Counted from the first letter of the stretch, positions 8,644-17,709 are shown. The stretch is 64,000 bases of DNA from Secundilactobacillus silagei JCM 19001 (GCF_002217945.1 NZ_BCMG01000006.1:62001-126000), one strand, 5' to 3'. Notes: a model not told the origin generated them from the sequence alone. A program made the numbers and translations.

Positions 8644-9192
8644 TTAAACTTTCATCATAATGACTAAAATAGCGACCGTCAGCCAGGCAAAGATAACTCC
8701 CGCTCCATGCCAGATGATGATGAACCGTGTCATTCTCTCTGGTAACACAACCATCTTCAGCCGATTATCACTATGCGCCGATAGATAGTTTTTTAAGACT
8801 CGGCGCTTGGGATAAATTCGTAAGCCGCTAATCAATACACTAAACCCGACGAGCAGCCAAAACGCAATTCCCAAGTAAAATACAAATCCCATTAATAATA
8901 GAAATGCCTGATACTGGGTAACCAAAGACATGCCTAGCCCAGCACTTAAAAACCCACCAGCCGACAATAATGCAAAACCGTTTAATACTAATTTTAAATA
9001 ATGCCAATAAATTGCTGAAACAGAACTCTCCAACCAATAGTCTTTAATTCGCCAATTACGAATGAGTCGATCCTGCCGTGTCATGTTGGGAAACGTCATC
9101 TGGACAATTTTTCGGTATCGCCTTTGAATAACAAAGTAGCCCAGCCCCAATACAATTAATATCACAAACCATATGAGTAATAACCAAACCAT
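8644..9192 (-). CDS. Hypothetical membrane protein, 182 aa
   Basis: Unrecognised. Four hydrophobic segments can be seen (about residues 2-22, 68-90, 95-120 and 155-180), with a basic, tryptophan-containing loop (TRQDRLIRNWRIKDYW) after the first. It is likely a plasma-membrane protein. It stands alone between two terminators. No catalytic motif is visible and no function is proposed. Confidence 0.7.
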   Translation of the reverse strand: MVWLLLIWFVILIVLGLGYFVIQRRYRKIVQMTFPNMTRQDRLIRNWRIKDYWLESSVSAIYWHYLKLVLNGFALLSAGGFLSAGLGMSLVTQYQAFLLLMGFVFYLGIAFWLLVGFSVLISGLRIYPKRRVLKNYLSAHSDNRLKMVVLPERMTRFIIIWHGAGVIFAWLTVAILVIMMKV

Positions 9193-9297
9193 GCGGAATG
9201 CTCCCTTATTTTGTTTAAAGTGCCTCAGCTCAATTTAGTTAAGTTTAACCGAGATAACCCGTGATTACCATCATATCGTTCTGCAAAAACCCCATAC

Positions 9298-9327
9298 CAA
9301 AAAAGGGACATCGGCTGACGTCCCTTT
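9298..9327 (-). terminator. Intrinsic terminator of the secreted-protein gene
   Basis: On the minus strand an AAAGGGAC/GTCCCTTT stem with inner TCA/TGA pairing is followed by TTTT. It lies 25 bp after the stop codon of the gene at 9352-10233. Confidence 0.8.
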
Positions 9328-9351
9328 AACTCTATTGATTACTTTTATGAA

Positions 9352-10233
9352 TTAGAAATCAGACGAATTCCAATCAACAATTGGCGTGTAATAAGCAACA
9401 CCGCCTAGCGAGTAACGGCTAACAAAGGTTGGCACATTGGAATCTTCATTGATTGCCGGTAGCTTTAATGGATCGTGCAAATTCTTTAAGGCTAAGCGAT
9501 ATTCATAAGCACCTTTGTTACCAACACGCGTCGTCTTAATCCCCTTTAATGATGAGCTTAAATAAAGGTATCGAGTAGTACCCTTGGCTGTCGTCTTTTT
9601 AATTTTAGCCGCGGTCACTGGCTTGTTAGCGTAGTAGAATTCCCAGTTTTTAGCTGAACCTTTTTGATGAACTTCAACGTAACCATCGGTAGTAATTTGG
9701 ACTTTCTGATTGGGATAACTGGCTAGAAACTGCTTAGCAGCTGAACTTCCGCCTAAGTATAGGTCACCATAGCTCCAGGTTGGGATATACGCAGGGGTCG
9801 AAACGCGCTTAAAGGCACTAGGCGTTGTCGAAGTTCCTAATCCATCAGCTACATAACCCTTTTTAGCCGCTTTATTCACGAGCGTATAATGTAATGGCTC
9901 ACCACCTACAAGGTCACCCATAAGACTCATGTCAGCATTCATCTTACCAGTCGTGCTACTTTTAGTTAACTTACCGGCAATAATCGTCCCCTTAGGTAAG
10001 GTAATTGTTTTGGAATAACTTTTATCCGTAGCGGAATCGATTTTAGCGTATTCTAAACTCATCTTAGTGGCTTTGGTCGTTTGATAGTAAGTACTCGTAC
10101 GTAAATGCTGTCTGGTGACTGTTGTCCCGTTGATCTGTACTGTTGCTGATGAAGCGCTGGCATTAGTTGCACCAACACTAACGGTAACAAAGGCTGCCAA
10201 GCCGATTAACCCAGCAATCATTTTTTTATACAT
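9352..10233 (-). CDS. Secreted protein of unknown function, 293 aa
   Basis: A clear Sec signal peptide (MYKKMIAGLIGLAAFVTVSV, cleavage after ATNASA) leads a Thr/Ser/Lys-rich mature protein. Such proteins in lactobacilli often associate with the cell wall, but no LPXTG, LysM or choline-binding repeat is visible. The ATG at 10233 is chosen because AGGGAAGAGG lies just upstream and it gives a proper signal peptide; a longer in-frame reading does not. It shares only general style (signal peptide, Tyr/Lys-rich beta-type sequence) with the secreted protein at 28.3-29.5 kb. Monocistronic, with its own terminator. Confidence 0.8.
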   Translation of the reverse strand: MYKKMIAGLIGLAAFVTVSVGATNASASSATVQINGTTVTRQHLRTSTYYQTTKATKMSLEYAKIDSATDKSYSKTITLPKGTIIAGKLTKSSTTGKMNADMSLMGDLVGGEPLHYTLVNKAAKKGYVADGLGTSTTPSAFKRVSTPAYIPTWSYGDLYLGGSSAAKQFLASYPNQKVQITTDGYVEVHQKGSAKNWEFYYANKPVTAAKIKKTTAKGTTRYLYLSSSLKGIKTTRVGNKGAYEYRLALKNLHDPLKLPAINEDSNVPTFVSRYSLGGVAYYTPIVDWNSSDF

Positions 10234-10316
10234 GCAAAAACCTCTTCCCTTAACGTCTATTAACAGAATAGACCTCATCAACCAAAAATTTCATTTAAAA
10301 AAATCACTTTAGTAAC

Positions 10317-10886
10317 TTATTTCAACCCCTTATGCTGTCCGCGGTCCGGTCGCTTAATCGCTTCTGAAATCAGTTCATCTTTCTGCCGTAAAGTCCGTGA
10401 AAACATTAGACTTGAAACCGCTGAAATGGCCCAAATATACCACGAATAGCTATGGCCAAACTGCATGAAAGAAAACAGTTCTCCACGCACTTCAACCGCT
10501 AATTCCTTAATAACCTCACCACTGGAAACCTCACCAACGTGCCAGATCTCCGTTGCAACGCCAAGCACAAAAACGGCCACCCAACCAGCTAGGTAAGGCC
10601 AATTCTTCTTGATCAGGATGATTGGCCGGCCATGTCGATCATGTTCACTGGTGTGTTTCACTTCTAGTTGGCTGGCCTGAAACCAGCCAATACCAGCTGA
10701 CAGCACCACTAGAACAGCCAGTACAATGATCTCCTTACTGGTCCAGCTCATCGTCAGCAAAAACATCACCATGGCATACGCTGGCACCGTACTTTGTTCA
10801 AACCGGGTCACCTTTTCAAATCGTAATGCCTTCCCGGCCAAACGATAAATCCCGTAAAATAATATTAAATATAATAGTAGTCCCAT
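10317..10886 (-). CDS. Hypothetical membrane protein, 189 aa
   Basis: Unrecognised polytopic protein. Hydrophobic segments lie at about residues 2-15, 35-48, 52-68, 95-112 and 145-162; the tail is polar and basic. It has some look of the CcdC/DUF1453 group of small Gram-positive membrane proteins, but this is impression only. No ribosome-site anomaly and no functional neighbours. Confidence 0.65.
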   Translation of the reverse strand: MGLLLYLILFYGIYRLAGKALRFEKVTRFEQSTVPAYAMVMFLLTMSWTSKEIIVLAVLVVLSAGIGWFQASQLEVKHTSEHDRHGRPIILIKKNWPYLAGWVAVFVLGVATEIWHVGEVSSGEVIKELAVEVRGELFSFMQFGHSYSWYIWAISAVSSLMFSRTLRQKDELISEAIKRPDRGQHKGLK

Positions 10887-10950
10887 CTTACTTCCCCCAC
10901 ATTAGTTATTACTGTCCTTATTAAGACTGATTAAGTTCAGTCTGTCAATC

Positions 10951-10990
10951 AAAAAAGGCCGTCAGATCACTCTGAACGGTCGCTTTTCGT
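10951..10990 (-). terminator. Probable terminator after the GNAT gene
   Basis: On the minus strand an AAAAGCGACCGTTCAGA...TCTGACGGCCTTTT hairpin with bulges precedes a T run, 30 bp after the acetyltransferase stop. Confidence 0.6.
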
Positions 10991-11019
10991 GACAATGATT
11001 ATAATGGTTCAATTTCATT

Positions 11020-11427
11020 TCACTGGTGTGGACTTTTAGTGTAGCCACGGTCACTCTTGGTATAACCAACTTTGGCATAGTAGTTTTCGGCCAATTTTGA
11101 AGCAAATAAAACGGTATGGAGCTTTTCACCAAATTGGGCGTCAATCATCTGCAGCAAATGGCGGCCAATCCCTTGGTGCCAGTATACCTGATCAATCCCT
11201 AAATCGGCAACGTAGGTCACATCACCGTAATCCGTTAATCCACGGGTATACCCAACGACTTGATCCCCATCCCAAGCGGTGTATAGGAAATCGGCATTAT
11301 CAATCATCCGCTGTAACTTGTCATCGTCATCTAACTGACGGTTTAACGTCGTCCGCTTAATTAAATCACGGAAAGTTGGTACATCTAATTTAACGTCATT
11401 CTTATATTCAATTATCTTAATCTCCAC
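11020..11427 (-). CDS. GNAT-family N-acetyltransferase
   Basis: A 135-residue GNAT protein. The acetyl-CoA loop region is VYWHQGIGRHLL (about residues 81-92), matching the family motif A Q/RxxGxG/A, and the following LFASKLAENYYAKVGYTK resembles the usual motif B with Asn-Tyr-Tyr. It should transfer an acetyl group to a small amine in the cytoplasm; the acceptor is unknown. The start is GTG because an in-frame TGA sits two codons upstream and no earlier start exists; the ribosome site is weak. Confidence 0.85.
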   Translation of the reverse strand: MEIKIIEYKNDVKLDVPTFRDLIKRTTLNRQLDDDDKLQRMIDNADFLYTAWDGDQVVGYTRGLTDYGDVTYVADLGIDQVYWHQGIGRHLLQMIDAQFGEKLHTVLFASKLAENYYAKVGYTKSDRGYTKSPHQ

Positions 11428-11512
11428 CCATCATCTAGATTACCTTTTAGTTTATGGCTGTTGCCGACAAAAAGCCAGTTGATGTTGTGGTTGCATGGAG
11501 ATTGTTCATGAT

Positions 11513-12172
11513 TCACCGCATATGATTTAGTCTTTGTTTAATCCTATTGGCTTGATAACCATACATTTCTTTATCGGGGAAAGAATAACGAGACTTCTTA
11601 TTGCGCATGATGCGTACTGGTCCGAGCCATAGTACCAGCGTTGACAAGAAAGCCCCAACGAAACCAATGACGTAGTCTGTTGGCGTTGCAAGATTATGGC
11701 TTGCTACATACCAAATATAATATATACCCAATGGCCAATGAAGAACAATTACAGAAGCTAGGCCTGGATTGTACCAACTTTTGAGCTTGATATTATTATA
11801 AAATCCGTGGTTAACGATCTGGACCATGCCTTGACCGATAGTGATTAAACCATACCAAATGACGTTAGGAAATAGGATAGCTAGAATATAAAAGGGATAG
11901 GCCATGAAGACGTTATTAATCATGACACCATTGGCATTAAGCGGATAGCGCTCAGGTACTTCGGATTCATTGCAACAGATAATGTTAAAGATACTAGGAA
12001 AACCACCTGGCATACCATATTCTTCAAATTGATGAACGAGCATCGCCATGTAGCTGTAAGTTAAAATAAGCTGTAAATGACTAAAACTATCTCGCCAAAA
12101 GCCGGCTAAATATGCTAGTGCGACGAAGATAATGCCGCCACAGTAATACCAATTATTACGATAGAATTTCAT
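11513..12172 (-). CDS. HXXEE-domain membrane protein
   Basis: A 219-residue multi-span membrane protein with the signature HQFEEY (about residues 47-52), the His-x-x-Glu-Glu motif that names Pfam HXXEE. The family is of unknown function; the His and Glu residues suggest metal binding. About six hydrophobic stretches are seen. GGAGGAATTAGC precedes the ATG. A TetR-family gene lies 118 bp upstream on the same strand, a common partner for this type of protein, so repression by it is plausible but not shown. Confidence 0.8.
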   Translation of the reverse strand: MKFYRNNWYYCGGIIFVALAYLAGFWRDSFSHLQLILTYSYMAMLVHQFEEYGMPGGFPSIFNIICCNESEVPERYPLNANGVMINNVFMAYPFYILAILFPNVIWYGLITIGQGMVQIVNHGFYNNIKLKSWYNPGLASVIVLHWPLGIYYIWYVASHNLATPTDYVIGFVGAFLSTLVLWLGPVRIMRNKKSRYSFPDKEMYGYQANRIKQRLNHMR

Positions 12173-12290
12173 GCTAATTCCTCCATATGTTGTTTATACT
12201 TTTATGGTATTAGCAGTAAAAGTTATCATCAATCAACAATCAGACAGCAAGTGTCAAAAAGAAGATTAGATAGTAAAGGTATTTGTATGA

Positions 12291-12863
12291 TTACTTTGTC
12301 ATTTTACTTAGGATATTAGGTAAGATTCCTTGAGACGACATTGTTTGCAGAAACGCCGCCAATTCGGTAATTGTCATATCATTCTGATTTCTCAACCAAT
12401 GACTAACTGTAGCCATTACGGCTGAAAGATAGAAATTAAGTTGATATTGCACCTTAATATCATTTTTTGGTAAATCAAGTTCCTGAATCCAATAATTTGT
12501 AAGATAAGTTTTTACCTGAGTCGTGAAATAATCGCTATTTGGATTACGCAAAATGATTTCCAAATATGATTTATATTGAAATGCTATCGAAGTAAAGTTT
12601 TCGATATAGTTTTGCTGCGCATCAACGTGCCGGATATTAGCTTCAATTTTGGCTTTGATTTTACGAAAAACGTATAGTTCTACAGATTCATAGAGGTCAT
12701 AAACATCCGCAAAGTAGTTATAGAATGTCGCCCGATTATAGCCTGCTTTGTCGGAGAGCGACTTAACGGTAATCTTTTCAATCGGTGTATGCCTGTTTAG
12801 ATCCATAAAGGCTTTCATAAAATTTTGCTTAGTTTGTGCCGTTATTTTTGGTTGTTTGTGCAA
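12291..12863 (-). CDS. TetR/AcrR-family regulator
   Basis: A 190-residue regulator. The N-terminal helix-turn-helix (IEKITVKSLSDKAGYNRATF, about residues 28-47, then YNYFADVYDLYE) is the TetR type; the rest is the helical ligand domain. It begins at TTG, supported by AAGGGGG seven bases upstream. The HXXEE membrane protein follows on the same strand after a gap with no clear terminator, so the pair may form one transcript or a regulator/target set. Confidence 0.87.
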   Translation of the reverse strand: MHKQPKITAQTKQNFMKAFMDLNRHTPIEKITVKSLSDKAGYNRATFYNYFADVYDLYESVELYVFRKIKAKIEANIRHVDAQQNYIENFTSIAFQYKSYLEIILRNPNSDYFTTQVKTYLTNYWIQELDLPKNDIKVQYQLNFYLSAVMATVSHWLRNQNDMTITELAAFLQTMSSQGILPNILSKMTK

Positions 12864-12912
12864 TACTATTCCCCCTTTAGAAAATAATTAAATATATTTT
12901 TTCCACCCCTCA

Positions 12913-13470
12913 TCATTCAATCAAAGCATCAATAGTCGCATTCTGAAATTTACGAATCAGCACATGAATTTTAGATAAAGGTTCCGACTGATCATTTAGC
13001 AGCCATTCCCGCCAAATTGCGTAGACACCGGCGCTCATGAAGGCCACCCAGTAATGACGCTCATCTGCTGATAATTGTTTCCAGACCTGGTGCTGATCAT
13101 AATAGCGCACCATGTTCTCGTTAAATAACCGCCGAATCAAGTACTCGTACCGTCGATCCACCGCCAACTTTAATTCAGTGGACAGGGTTTGAAAAAATTC
13201 GGTCATATCACCCAACTTTTGTTTTTCCGGCACCTGTAAAATAACATCGTTGAACAAACTTTGAATTTTCGGTCCAAAATATTGTAGGATCACATCTTCA
13301 AGCGTATCAAAATTACGGTAAAATGCCATTCGGCTCACACCGGCCCGTTTAACCAGTGCCGTCACCTTGATATCGTTTAAATCTTTGGTTGCCAGTAACT
13401 GAAATAATGCGGTGGTTAGGTACTGTTTTGAATCCTGTTTAATCTGCTGTGCGTGTTGTGTCGCTGACAT
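12913..13470 (-). CDS. TetR-family repressor, divergent from the reductase
   Basis: A 185-residue TetR-type protein with the helix-turn-helix at about residues 30-55 (VTALVKRAGVSRMAFYRNF). It is transcribed away from an NAD-dependent reductase, with palindromes in the 115-bp gap, the standard layout for a local repressor acting on its neighbour and itself. AGGAG precedes the ATG. The inducer is unknown, and the reductase substrate is a likely candidate. Confidence 0.88.
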   Translation of the reverse strand: MSATQHAQQIKQDSKQYLTTALFQLLATKDLNDIKVTALVKRAGVSRMAFYRNFDTLEDVILQYFGPKIQSLFNDVILQVPEKQKLGDMTEFFQTLSTELKLAVDRRYEYLIRRLFNENMVRYYDQHQVWKQLSADERHYWVAFMSAGVYAIWREWLLNDQSEPLSKIHVLIRKFQNATIDALIE

Positions 13471-13483
13471 ATCACTATCTCCT

Positions 13484-13564
13484 ATCTGTCACAGATGCCG
13501 TCATTTAGCTTGTTTTCACTTTTTTTACAGTGTAGGATACTTCCAGTGAAGTTACAAGTGTAAC
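13484..13564 (+). promoter_or_regulatory. Divergent promoter/operator region of the TetR-reductase pair
   Basis: Two perfect dyads occur: ATCTGTCACAGAT (13484-13496), near the TetR start, and GTTACAAGTGTAAC (13551-13564), just before the reductase ribosome site. A related half-dyad TTACAGTGTAG lies at 13526-13535. A possible plus-strand promoter is TTTTCA (13513-13518) with GATACT (13536-13541), 17 bp apart, so the TTACA/TGTAA-type sites sit in its spacer and start region. Confidence 0.6.
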
Positions 13565-13585
13565 GTATCTTAAGGAGGAAAAATT

Positions 13586-14629
13586 ATGTCAAACAAAACA
13601 TTAGTCGTTGTCACCGGTGGCAGTGGCTTTATTGCCAGCCACACGATTTTACAGTTACTGCAACAGGGTTACGCCGTTCGAACAACCGTCCGGAATTTAA
13701 GTAAAAATAAGCACATCAAACAAATGCTCAAGAACGGTGACATAACTGATCTTTCAGGTCTTTCATTTATCGAAACTGACTTAACCGACGATGCTCACTG
13801 GGACGAAGCTATGACGGGCGCAACCTACGTCATTCACCCCGCCTCACCCACACCAACCTTGAACTTTAAAGATGAGTCCGAAATGATTGATCCAGCAATT
13901 GACGGGGTTCTCCGTGTATTGCGTGCTTCTGCGAAAGCTCACGTCAAACGGGTGGTGCTGACTTCTGCTTATGGTGCGATTTTTGCCGGTCACCGTGACC
14001 AGACTACGCCATTTACTGAAGAAGATTGGTCTGATCTAACTCAGCCAAACATTCATCCGTACCAAAAATCCAAAACACTGTCAGAACGGGCCGCCTGGGA
14101 TTTTATCGCCAATGACGATAGTGGCCTCGAACTGGCAACGGTGAACCCAGTCGCCGTCATGGGTCCGGTCTTATCAGCCGACTACTCCCATTCAAACATT
14201 CAAATCCAGGAAATGCTGGCAGGCAAGATCAAGGCCGTTCCAGAAGTTGATTCAGGCTACGTTGACGTTCGTGATGTGGCTAGTTTACACATCATAGCCA
14301 TGACTTCACCAAAAGCAGCTGGTCAGCGGTTCTTAGCAACGACTGGCGAAACCCTTTCGTTCCTAGACGTGGCTAATATCCTACGCGACGCCTTCCCAAC
14401 ATTTGCCAGTAATTTACCAACCAAGGTCATTCCAGCAGCAGTCATCCGCCAGCAAGCCATCAACGACCCCATGCTTAAAATGGTGGCTTCAGTGGCTGGT
14501 ACCTATGCCGAAACCAGTAACGCCAAAGCAAAGAAGCTACTTCATTGGCAACCCCGTTCAGCCAAGGATGCCATTATTGCAACTGCTCAGTCCATGATCG
14601 ACTTAGGAATTGTAAAACCAGCTAAATAA
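13586..14629 (+). CDS. NAD-dependent epimerase/aldehyde reductase (extended SDR)
   Basis: A 347-residue extended SDR. It has the Rossmann motif TGGSGFIASH near the N-terminus, a catalytic-Ser region LTSAYGAIF and the YQKSK catalytic Tyr/Lys. It resembles the dihydroflavonol-4-reductase / methylglyoxal or aldehyde reductase group, which uses NADPH on aldehydes and ketones. The substrate is not known. AAGGAGG precedes the ATG. It is controlled by the divergent TetR gene and closed by a strong terminator, so it is an inducible single-gene unit. Confidence 0.9.
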   Translation: MSNKTLVVVTGGSGFIASHTILQLLQQGYAVRTTVRNLSKNKHIKQMLKNGDITDLSGLSFIETDLTDDAHWDEAMTGATYVIHPASPTPTLNFKDESEMIDPAIDGVLRVLRASAKAHVKRVVLTSAYGAIFAGHRDQTTPFTEEDWSDLTQPNIHPYQKSKTLSERAAWDFIANDDSGLELATVNPVAVMGPVLSADYSHSNIQIQEMLAGKIKAVPEVDSGYVDVRDVASLHIIAMTSPKAAGQRFLATTGETLSFLDVANILRDAFPTFASNLPTKVIPAAVIRQQAINDPMLKMVASVAGTYAETSNAKAKKLLHWQPRSAKDAIIATAQSMIDLGIVKPAK

Positions 14630-14632
14630 CTC

Positions 14633-14687
14633 AAAATAGCTGCTGTTAATCGACAGGTTTTACTTGCCAGTTAACAGCAGCTATTTT
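14633..14687. terminator. Bidirectional terminator
   Basis: A 17-bp perfect inverted repeat (AAAATAGCTGCTGTTAA and complement) with a 21-nt loop and T runs lies between the reductase and the convergent citF stop. Confidence 0.88.
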
Positions 14688-14703
14688 TAATTTATTTCAC
14701 TTC

Positions 14704-16260
14704 TTAAATCTCAAACGGTTTTACCTTGCGAACGACATCCAAGATAGTCCCATCGCGGGCTTCAAGAATCGCCACGACTTTATCTTCCCACTCCAGCTTA
14801 TCGGGCTTACCAACTAAACTGTAAGCCTTATCGCGAAGTTCCTCAATCGTCACGTGCTTGATACCAGCTTCGTCCAGACAATCAATCAGGTCTTGCCGCT
14901 TTGGGTTAACAGCAATCCCGTAGTCGGTCACCAAGACATCCACACTATCGCCTGGCGTAGTTACGGTCACCACATCATCACAAACTGTTGGCATCCGTCC
15001 CCGAGTCAACGGTGTCACAATAATGCAGCACTTACTGCCAGTAGCGGTATCTGGGTGACCACCTGGTGCGCCACGCAAAATACCGTCTGATCCAGTAGTC
15101 ACGTTAACGTTGAACTTGGTATCGATCTCCAAAGCGGAAAGAATCACGTAGTCCAAGTTATTCACCAGAGCACCCTTGTTGGATGGGTTGGCATACTGAT
15201 TTAAATCAGTTTCTAGATGATTGGGATTGGAAGTAAAGTGTTCAATCGCACCCTGATCAAAATCCTGGGTATCTAAAATGTATTTCACTAGGCCCTTATC
15301 CTGCAGGTCACAGATAGCTTTGCTAGTACCGCCTAAGGCAAAACTCATCTTAATATTTTGCTCACGCATATACTGTTCCAAAAAGCGGTTAACGGCCAAT
15401 GAAGGCCCGCCGACACCGGTTTGAAATGAAAAACCATCCTTGAAATAGGGTGTTGCTGCAATAATCTTAGCAGCGTTTTCGGCCATCATTAATTCTCGCG
15501 GATCCTGGGTCATGCGTGCTTCCTTGGTAGCAATCTTGGAAGCATCACCGACGTTATCAACTAAACAGACGTAGTCCACGTCTGCTGAATCAATTGAAGC
15601 CGGTTCGTTTGGAAAATCAACTAGGGTATCCGTAATTACCACGGTGTGATCAGCGTAGTGGGAATCCATGATAGCAAAACCCATTGAGCCACAGTTATTC
15701 TTACCATTAATCCCACTGGCATTACCAAATTTATCGGCTGAAGCAGCGGCTAGAAAGGCAATATCGATGTGGACTTCACCGTTTTGAATTGCCCGTGGCC
15801 GGCCACCATGACTACGAATGATCGCAGGAGTTTTTAATTCACCAGCGGAAATAGCTTCTCCAATTTCACCACGAACACCGGAAGTTTGAACGCCAATGAT
15901 CTTGCCTTCCTTGATGTACTTCGCCATGACCTTTTGAGCAGAACCTAATGAGGTGGCAGCAACTGTAATGTCCTTTAAGCCCATGTCTTCAATCAGGACT
16001 TTCGCAACCATTGCGGCCACGTAATCACCATTACGATATTCAGTATGGAAGGAAAAGGTCATGCCATCATGAGCGCCACAGCGTTCGCAGGCTTCGCGAA
16101 TACTTTCCACCAGTTTTGAGTTAACGGGCTTAACCGCCTGCCGAATCATTGGCGCATCTTTCTTAACGTACTTACCATCCAGGTAGTACTCGCCTTGATA
16201 ACCCTTTTTGTCCGCCGTTAACAGGTCATCCGGAATCTCTCGATTAACTTTGTTGCGCAT
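14704..16260 (-). CDS. citF: Citrate lyase alpha subunit (citrate-ACP transferase)
   Basis: A 518-residue protein matching full-length CitF. It swaps acetyl for citrate on the acyl-carrier subunit before cleavage to acetate and oxaloacetate in the cytoplasm. Recognisable regions include RNKVNREIPDDLL at the N-terminus, SFHTEYRNGDYV and the GSDGILRGAPGGHPDTA block near residue 390. GGGAGGGG precedes the ATG, 17 bp after citE. It is the last gene of the local cit unit: no citX or citG follows before the terminator, although these are needed to make and attach the prosthetic group. Confidence 0.97.
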   Translation of the reverse strand: MRNKVNREIPDDLLTADKKGYQGEYYLDGKYVKKDAPMIRQAVKPVNSKLVESIREACERCGAHDGMTFSFHTEYRNGDYVAAMVAKVLIEDMGLKDITVAATSLGSAQKVMAKYIKEGKIIGVQTSGVRGEIGEAISAGELKTPAIIRSHGGRPRAIQNGEVHIDIAFLAAASADKFGNASGINGKNNCGSMGFAIMDSHYADHTVVITDTLVDFPNEPASIDSADVDYVCLVDNVGDASKIATKEARMTQDPRELMMAENAAKIIAATPYFKDGFSFQTGVGGPSLAVNRFLEQYMREQNIKMSFALGGTSKAICDLQDKGLVKYILDTQDFDQGAIEHFTSNPNHLETDLNQYANPSNKGALVNNLDYVILSALEIDTKFNVNVTTGSDGILRGAPGGHPDTATGSKCCIIVTPLTRGRMPTVCDDVVTVTTPGDSVDVLVTDYGIAVNPKRQDLIDCLDEAGIKHVTIEELRDKAYSLVGKPDKLEWEDKVVAILEARDGTILDVVRKVKPFEI

Positions 16261-16277
16261 TGTTGTACCCCTCCCTT

Positions 16278-17189
16278 TTATAGATCACCGTGATAAACGC
16301 CAGTCTTCTTAGCCATGTCGATCGTTCGACGAGCATCTTCGAAGAACGGAATATCGACCATTTTTCCGTCCACGGTGTAAACCCCGACACCTGAGTCAGC
16401 CTGTTCGTTAAATGAACGAACCAGTTTCTCAGCGTAGGCAATTTCTTTTTGAGTTGGTGCAAAAGTCTGATGTACAAAGGCAATTTGACGCGGATTAACT
16501 AAACTCTTGCCATCAAAACCCAACTTCTTTGCTTGAATCGTTTCCGCTTCAAAACCTGCTTCATCGTCAATGTTCGGCCACATGGTATCGAAGCATTGAA
16601 CACCAGCTGCCCGGGCTGCCATCACCACTTGACCACGCGCGGTGAACATTTCGATTCCACCCTTTTCAATCTTCACGTGCATACTCTTACGAAAATCACC
16701 GGCAGAAATCGCACAGCCAAAGAGTCGGTCAGAAGCCGTACAGATCTGGTAAGCATTCATAATACCTAATGGACTCTCCAACGCTGCCATTAGTAAGGTT
16801 CGGCCCTCTTCAACACCAAATTCTTTTTCGGCTGAGTCAACGGCTGCTTCAACTTTTTTGACATCGTCAGCACTTTCACACTTAGCGATTCGGATGCCGT
16901 CAACACCCGCGGCCACGCAACAGCGAATATCTTCTTGCCAATGCGGCGTTTCTAAGCCGTTGATGCGGACGATCACTTCGGTATCACCGTAATCAATGCT
17001 CTTCATCGCGTTATATAACGAAAAACGGGCCATATCTTTTTGGTTTTCAGCCACCGCATCTTCTAAATCGAGGATGATACTGTCGGTGCCATAGATATAG
17101 GCATCTTTGATTAAGCCCGGCTTTTGCGCGTTCATAAACATCATCGAACGACGCAAACGAAATTTTTCTGGTTTTGGACGCGTAATCAT
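16278..17189 (-). CDS. citE: Citrate lyase beta subunit (citryl-ACP lyase)
   Basis: A 303-residue CitE of the HpcH/HpaI aldolase superfamily. It cleaves citryl-ACP to acetyl-ACP and oxaloacetate. Family landmarks are RRSMMFMNA, SIILDLEDAVAE (acidic metal/substrate residues), VIVRINGLE and LMAALESPLGI. The ATG at 17189 overlaps the citD stop as ATGA and has GGGGGG upstream; an in-frame ATG 15 bases earlier is possible but lies inside citD and has no site. The overlap shows translational coupling within citDEF. Confidence 0.97.
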   Translation of the reverse strand: MITRPKPEKFRLRRSMMFMNAQKPGLIKDAYIYGTDSIILDLEDAVAENQKDMARFSLYNAMKSIDYGDTEVIVRINGLETPHWQEDIRCCVAAGVDGIRIAKCESADDVKKVEAAVDSAEKEFGVEEGRTLLMAALESPLGIMNAYQICTASDRLFGCAISAGDFRKSMHVKIEKGGIEMFTARGQVVMAARAAGVQCFDTMWPNIDDEAGFEAETIQAKKLGFDGKSLVNPRQIAFVHQTFAPTQKEIAYAEKLVRSFNEQADSGVGVYTVDGKMVDIPFFEDARRTIDMAKKTGVYHGDL

Positions 17190-17485
17190 TTCAAAGCCCC
17201 CCATTTAATGTCTTTTTCGGCGGCATCTGCACTCCGATAAACTGCTCCTTCAACACGAGCCTTGATTGTGCAGTCCAGCGCTCCCTTATCAACAACGTAG
17301 AATCGACCACTCTTAACGTCCAAGTTGTCCAAGGTTTCTAAAATAACCTTTTTGATCTGACGACCATACTGATTCAGCACGCTGCTTTGAATATTCAATT
17401 CTAATTTACCCTGAGCTGGTTCAACTGTAATTTGAGCATCACTAGACTCCAACGTCCCGGCCACAGCATTTTTCTTGATTTCCAT
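17186..17485 (-). CDS. citD: Citrate lyase acyl carrier protein (gamma subunit)
   Basis: A 99-residue CitD. Ser14 in LESSDAQITV is the conserved attachment point for the phosphoribosyl-dephospho-CoA arm that carries acetyl and citryl groups. Length and the middle segment DVKSGRFYVVDKGALDCTIKAR match the family. It is the first gene of citDEF, with an own leader of about 190 bp that follows a terminator, so it is transcribed separately from citC. Confidence 0.95.
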   Translation of the reverse strand: MEIKKNAVAGTLESSDAQITVEPAQGKLELNIQSSVLNQYGRQIKKVILETLDNLDVKSGRFYVVDKGALDCTIKARVEGAVYRSADAAEKDIKWGALK

Positions 17486-17673
17486 GATTGTTTCACTCCC
17501 TTTGAACTGACTACCTTACCCTTCAGTTTTATAGTGATTTAAAAGCAAAGTAAAATAGCAAATATGACTTGCAGGCTATGCCAAATTGGAATTATCAAAA
17601 GAACGTTGTTGCCATTACTTTCTAATATGCTTAACTGATTAGTTGCCCTTTTGTTTAAAGACCTAGCAACCCA
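17486..17673 (-). promoter_or_regulatory. citDEF promoter region with motif shared with the LysR leader
   Basis: This AT-rich gap after the citC terminator must hold the citDEF promoter; the best -10 on the minus strand is TATAAA (17529-17534) with a weak TTTTAC upstream. The 11-mer AAATTGGAATT (17583-17593) recurs upstream of the LysR gene at 19767-19777. Around the first copy it forms CCAAATTGG, a small dyad. This is a candidate site for the LysR protein. Confidence 0.4.
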
Positions 17674-17709
17674 AAAATCCGTAACAGGTTGAAACCTGCT
17701 ACGGATTTT
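17674..17709 (-). terminator. Terminator between citC and citDEF
   Basis: A near-perfect 17-bp stem (AAAATCCGTAGCAGGTT read on the minus strand) with a 2-nt apex and a T run follows citC. It separates the LysR-citC transcript from citDEF. Confidence 0.88.
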
